The notes below the pieces were generated by a model. That model was given only the letters and a program-made list of their open reading frames with translations. It was not told where the DNA came from and did not search any database. A DNA stretch of 23,983 nt from an uncultured Frankineae bacterium. GTDB lineage: Bacteria; Actinomycetota; Actinomycetes; Mycobacteriales; SCTD01. Below are positions 21,647-23,983 of the stretch, piece after piece. The stretch is from NCBI GenBank assembly GCA_902805805.1, contig CADCUE010000259.1:1-23983 (forward strand), written 5' to 3'. The translations under genes were made by a program, and so were the position numbers. How positions within the stretch are numbered: position 1 is the stretch's first letter; every line of letters begins with the position of its first letter.

Positions 21647-22504
21647 CTACGGCTGCGCCGGCTCGGGGAAGAAGGCGAGCAGCGCCTTGGCGGTCGCGTC
21701 CGGCTGCTCGACGGCCGGGGAGTGCGCGGCGTCCGGGATCACGGCGTACGCCGCGCCCAGGCGCTCGGCCATGTCGCGCTGCAGCGCCGGCGTCCACGCG
21801 TCGTCGTCCTCGCCGTGCAGCACGAGCACCGGCAGGCCGGTGACGCGCAGCTCGTCGACCCGGTCCGGCTCTCCGACCAGGCTGTCGGCCATCCCCAGCA
21901 GCCCCCGGGCGCTCGAGGCGAGCATGCGGTCGCGCAGGAAGCACTGCGTCGAGGCGTCGAGGGCGAGCCAGCGGGCGTCGGCGGCGTTGAGCGAGTCGAC
22001 GGCGGCCACCACGGTGGGCATGCCGTGCTCGGCCAGCGGTCGCATGAGGGGCAGCACGTCGACCCGCGGTCCGGTCAGCCCGGCCGGTCCGGAGCACATC
22101 AGCACGAGCGACCGGAACGCCTCCGGCCGCTGCAGCACGGCCGCGCGCGAGACCAGACCGCCGAAGCTGTGCCCGACCAGGTGGACGGGCCCCTCGCCCA
22201 GCGCGTCGACGACGGCGAGCACGTCGGCGCCGAGCGCCGCGGTCGTGTAGGCCGACAGCTCGTGCGGGCCGGGTGACTGGTGCTGGCCGCGCTGGTCGAG
22301 CAGCACGACCGGGGAGCCGGCGTCGACGAGCGGCGCCACCAGCAGCCGGAAGTCCTCCTTGCTGCCGGTGTAGCCCGGGACGAGCAGCACCGTCGAGCGC
22401 GAGCGGACCCGGGGCTCGGCGCGCAGCACGGCGAGGGGGCCGCCGGGGACCTCGAGCCGGACCAGCTCGACGTCGAGGTCGGTGCAGATGGGGTGGAGGG
22501 GCAC
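21647..22504 (-). CDS. Alpha/beta hydrolase
   Basis: A 285-residue cytoplasmic hydrolase with a complete triad: nucleophile Ser113 in GHSFGG, acid in HGEDDDAW (Asp233 to Asp235 region) and His261 in DAAHSPAVEQP. The oxyanion-hole region is VPGYTGSKEDF (42-52). The fold is the esterase/haloperoxidase-like type and the substrate is unknown. The GTG at 22504 is chosen because the homologous region starts soon after and a TAGCCT box lies seven bases upstream, with no ribosome-binding site, suggesting a leaderless mRNA. That promoter lies in the 26 bp after the TSUP permease stop. It converges on the MhuD-like gene. Confidence 0.9.
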   Translation of the reverse strand: MPLHPICTDLDVELVRLEVPGGPLAVLRAEPRVRSRSTVLLVPGYTGSKEDFRLLVAPLVDAGSPVVLLDQRGQHQSPGPHELSAYTTAALGADVLAVVDALGEGPVHLVGHSFGGLVSRAAVLQRPEAFRSLVLMCSGPAGLTGPRVDVLPLMRPLAEHGMPTVVAAVDSLNAADARWLALDASTQCFLRDRMLASSARGLLGMADSLVGEPDRVDELRVTGLPVLVLHGEDDDAWTPALQRDMAERLGAAYAVIPDAAHSPAVEQPDATAKALLAFFPEPAQP

Positions 22505-22511
22505 GCCGTCC

Positions 22512-22517
22512 AGGCTA
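22512..22517 (-). promoter_or_regulatory. -10 element (TAGCCT) of the hydrolase gene, leaderless
   Basis: On the minus strand TAGCCT precedes the GTG at 22504 by seven bases, putting the expected transcript start at the start codon. It lies just past the stop codon of the TSUP permease. Confidence 0.4.
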
Positions 22518-22530
22518 GGGGCGGGTCCGG

Positions 22531-23271
22531 TCAGGACAGCCGGGCAGCCTGCGCCAGGTAGACCACCCCGATGCCGGACACGACCCAGCGGGTGGCGGAG
22601 GCGAAGCCGGCATCGGACATCCGGTCGAGCAGCCGACCGCCGACCGCGGTGCCGAGCATCGACAGCGGCACGGCCAGCAGCAGGACGGCGGTCGGCAGGC
22701 CGTCCCCGCGCCCGACCAGCAGCGGACCGCCGTACAGCAGGACCTTGGCGGTGTGGGACAGCACCTGCGTGGCGGCCTTGGTCGCGACCACCGCGTGCCG
22801 CCCGAGCTCGGCGCGGACGAAGAAGACGTCGAGCAGCGGACCGGCGACGCCCGCGACGAGGTTCACCGACGTGACGGCCAGACCCGCCGCGACGGCGTGC
22901 GCCGGCCGGGTGGCGTCCAGTCGGAGCACGCCCTTGGGCAGCCACACCAGAGCCGGCACCAGACCGAGGAACAGGCAGGTCAGCGGTGTCGACGGCACGT
23001 AGCCCACCGCCGCGACGGCGAGCCCCGCCAGCACCGATCCGGCGGCGTACCAGCCGACGACCGGGCCGCACACGTGCCGGCGCTGCAGCCACGCGCGCCA
23101 GCCGTTGCTGACGAGCTGCAGCAGCCCGTGGGCGACGAAGGCGGTGGTCGCGGGCAGCACGAGCAGCAGCGCTCCCATGAGGAGCAGGCCCCCCGCCATG
23201 CCCAGCACCCCGGACACGGTGGCCGTGACGAACGCGGCCAGCACGACGAACGCGCCGGCGAGCAGGCTCAC
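22531..23271 (-). CDS. TSUP (TauE/SafE) family permease
   Basis: A 246-residue polytopic membrane protein of the sulfite exporter TauE/SafE (TSUP) family. It has about seven or eight hydrophobic segments in two halves, with the family's glycine-rich motif SGVLGMAGGLLLMGALL (20-36) in the first and a matching VTSVNLVAGVAGPLLDVFF in the second. Members move sulfite, sulfoacetate or other organosulfur anions; the substrate here is unknown. The GTG overlaps the phosphoesterase stop as GTGA (23271-23268), so the two are co-translated. The pairing has no obvious metabolic reason and may just reflect operon packing. Confidence 0.9.
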   Translation of the reverse strand: MSLLAGAFVVLAAFVTATVSGVLGMAGGLLLMGALLLVLPATTAFVAHGLLQLVSNGWRAWLQRRHVCGPVVGWYAAGSVLAGLAVAAVGYVPSTPLTCLFLGLVPALVWLPKGVLRLDATRPAHAVAAGLAVTSVNLVAGVAGPLLDVFFVRAELGRHAVVATKAATQVLSHTAKVLLYGGPLLVGRGDGLPTAVLLLAVPLSMLGTAVGGRLLDRMSDAGFASATRWVVSGIGVVYLAQAARLS

Positions 23272-23771
23272 GCGTCGCGGGCCGTCGGGTGCAGCTCCAC
23301 GTCGAGGACCTGGCCGTCGACCAGGTCGAGCGTCATGTACGAGCAGGTGGGCTGGCGCCGCCGGTCGGTCGGCGAGCCGGGGTTGAGCAGGCGCAGACCG
23401 CCCGGGGTGGTCGTGTCCCACGGGATGTGGCTGTGGCCGAAGACGAGCAGGTCGGTGTCGGGGTGCGCGGCGTCGGCGCGGGCCTCGCGTCCGGTCCGCC
23501 CACCCGTCTCGTGCACCACGGCGACCCGGACCCCCTCGAGGGTGGCCCGGGCGACCTCCGGGAGCCGGGCCCGCAGCGCCGGGCCGTCGTTGTTGCCCCA
23601 GCAGGCGAGCAGGGACCGGGACCGCTGCTCCAGCCGGTCGAGCAGGTCGACGCCCACCCAGTCGCCGGCGTGCACCACCAGGTCGGCCGTCTCCACCGCG
23701 GCCCAGACCTGCGCCGGCAGGTCCTTCGCGCGGGTGGGCAGATGGGTGTCGGCGAGCAGGACGAGGCGCAC
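23268..23771 (-). CDS. YfcE/MJ0936-type metallophosphoesterase
   Basis: A 167-residue calcineurin-like phosphoesterase of the small YfcE type, which hydrolyses phosphodiesters in the cytoplasm using two metals. Metal ligands are all present: Asp8 and His10 (LADTH), Asp37 (HAGDW), Asn61 (GNND), His87 (VVHETGG), and His113 and His115 (FGHSH), followed by LLNPGS. The GTG start is preceded by CAGACT seven bases upstream and no ribosome-binding site, consistent with a leaderless transcript. A longer in-frame version would only add a low-complexity Pro/Ser/Arg stretch. Translationally coupled to the TSUP permease. Confidence 0.9.
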   Translation of the reverse strand: MRLVLLADTHLPTRAKDLPAQVWAAVETADLVVHAGDWVGVDLLDRLEQRSRSLLACWGNNDGPALRARLPEVARATLEGVRVAVVHETGGRTGREARADAAHPDTDLLVFGHSHIPWDTTTPGGLRLLNPGSPTDRRRQPTCSYMTLDLVDGQVLDVELHPTARDA

Positions 23772-23778
23772 GCCGGTC

Positions 23779-23784
23779 AGTCTG
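23779..23784 (-). promoter_or_regulatory. -10-like CAGACT, probable leaderless start
   Basis: CAGACT on the minus strand sits seven bases before the GTG at 23771, the same geometry as at the hydrolase gene. It fits only the loose NANNNT pattern. Confidence 0.3.
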
Positions 23785-23817
23785 GCCGATCGGCGGCTGC
23801 GGCCCGGCCGGGGCGAG

Positions 23818-23983
23818 CTACTCGGCGGGGGTGGCGCCGGCCGGGGCGCCGGGCTCGCCGCTGGACTCGCCGGCGCCGCGTCCACGGCCTCGCCCACCAC
23901 GACGGCGCCGGCGCGGTGCGCCGCCGTCCTCGGCCGGGCCTGCGGAGTCGTCGCCCTCGGGACCCGCCGAGCCGGTGACGGCA
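23818..23983 (-). CDS. C-terminal tail of a gene cut by the window edge, with Arg/Gly RNA-binding-like motif
   Basis: The last 54 residues before a TAG are visible: an acidic stretch (GPEGDDSAGPAEDGG, about 7-21), then PRRRRRGGRGRGRG (23-36), then a Gly/Pro/Ala/Glu end. A basic RGG-type tail after an acidic linker is common at the C-terminus of actinobacterial DEAD-box RNA helicases and of RNase E/G. Either is possible and nothing here decides. The stop lies 46 bp upstream of the phosphoesterase start. Confidence 0.6.
   Translation of the reverse strand, partial: AVTGSAGPEGDDSAGPAEDGGAPRRRRRGGRGRGRGAGESSGEPGAPAGATPAE

Noticed and set aside
1..23983. Mobile element, prophage or defence island
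   Set aside because: No transposase, integrase, phage structural gene, terminal repeats or composition shift was seen; the SUFU gene has no toxin beside it.

Overview
The window is about 24 kb of very GC-rich DNA with dense, mostly co-oriented genes, many GTG starts, and short or overlapping gene junctions. The gene families (double-GNAT acetyltransferase, DUF6758, DUF2332, MpaB-type oxygenase, MhuD-like haem monooxygenase, SUFU-domain protein) are typical of a high-GC actinomycete (Actinomycetota). I cannot name the genus. It looks like chromosomal housekeeping and accessory DNA. I see no rRNA, tRNA, CRISPR array, insertion sequence or phage genes, and no gene-free stretch longer than about 170 bases.

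Layout. 1-183: 5' part of a minus-strand gene. 350-2799: acyl-CoA dehydrogenase, a convergent FMN reductase, then a divergent SUFU-domain gene with a possible TTGAC-type operator between the last two. 2940-5813: a tiny predicted secreted protein made of eight GGSL(N/D) repeats, a hairpin, and a membrane GAF-GGDEF-EAL c-di-GMP enzyme. 5847-9909: DUF2332, a MaoC hydratase-like protein, a 65-residue membrane protein, a DUF6758 zinc-ribbon protein, a PHP phosphoesterase and MarC. 9969-13512: two adjacent paralogous membrane proteins with glycine-rich tails plus an MFS transporter, all joined by GTGA stop/start overlaps. Two strong hairpins (13543-13623) separate this run from the convergent operon that follows.

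13645-18763: an envelope-sensing style module. A LolA-like exported protein, an ABC ATPase and an ABC permease lie on minus; a response regulator and histidine kinase lie on plus, diverging from a short region that carries an 11-bp-spaced direct repeat. 18760-23983: DedA protein, double-GNAT acetyltransferase, MpaB-family oxygenase, a divergent haem-degrading (IsdG/MhuD-like) monooxygenase whose apparent start codon is ATC, an alpha/beta hydrolase, a TSUP permease coupled to a YfcE-type phosphoesterase, and the C-terminal arginine/glycine tail of a further gene.

Most notable observations: (i) the ATC at the initiator position of the MhuD-like gene; (ii) the coupled paralogous pair whose low-complexity tails carry opposite charge (ten Arg and no acidic residue versus twelve acidic and no Lys/Arg); (iii) the GGSLN repeat micro-protein beside a c-di-GMP enzyme; (iv) the response-regulator direct repeat between the two-component genes and the LolA/ABC operon; (v) repeated use of 4-bp GTGA coupling and of apparently leaderless starts.
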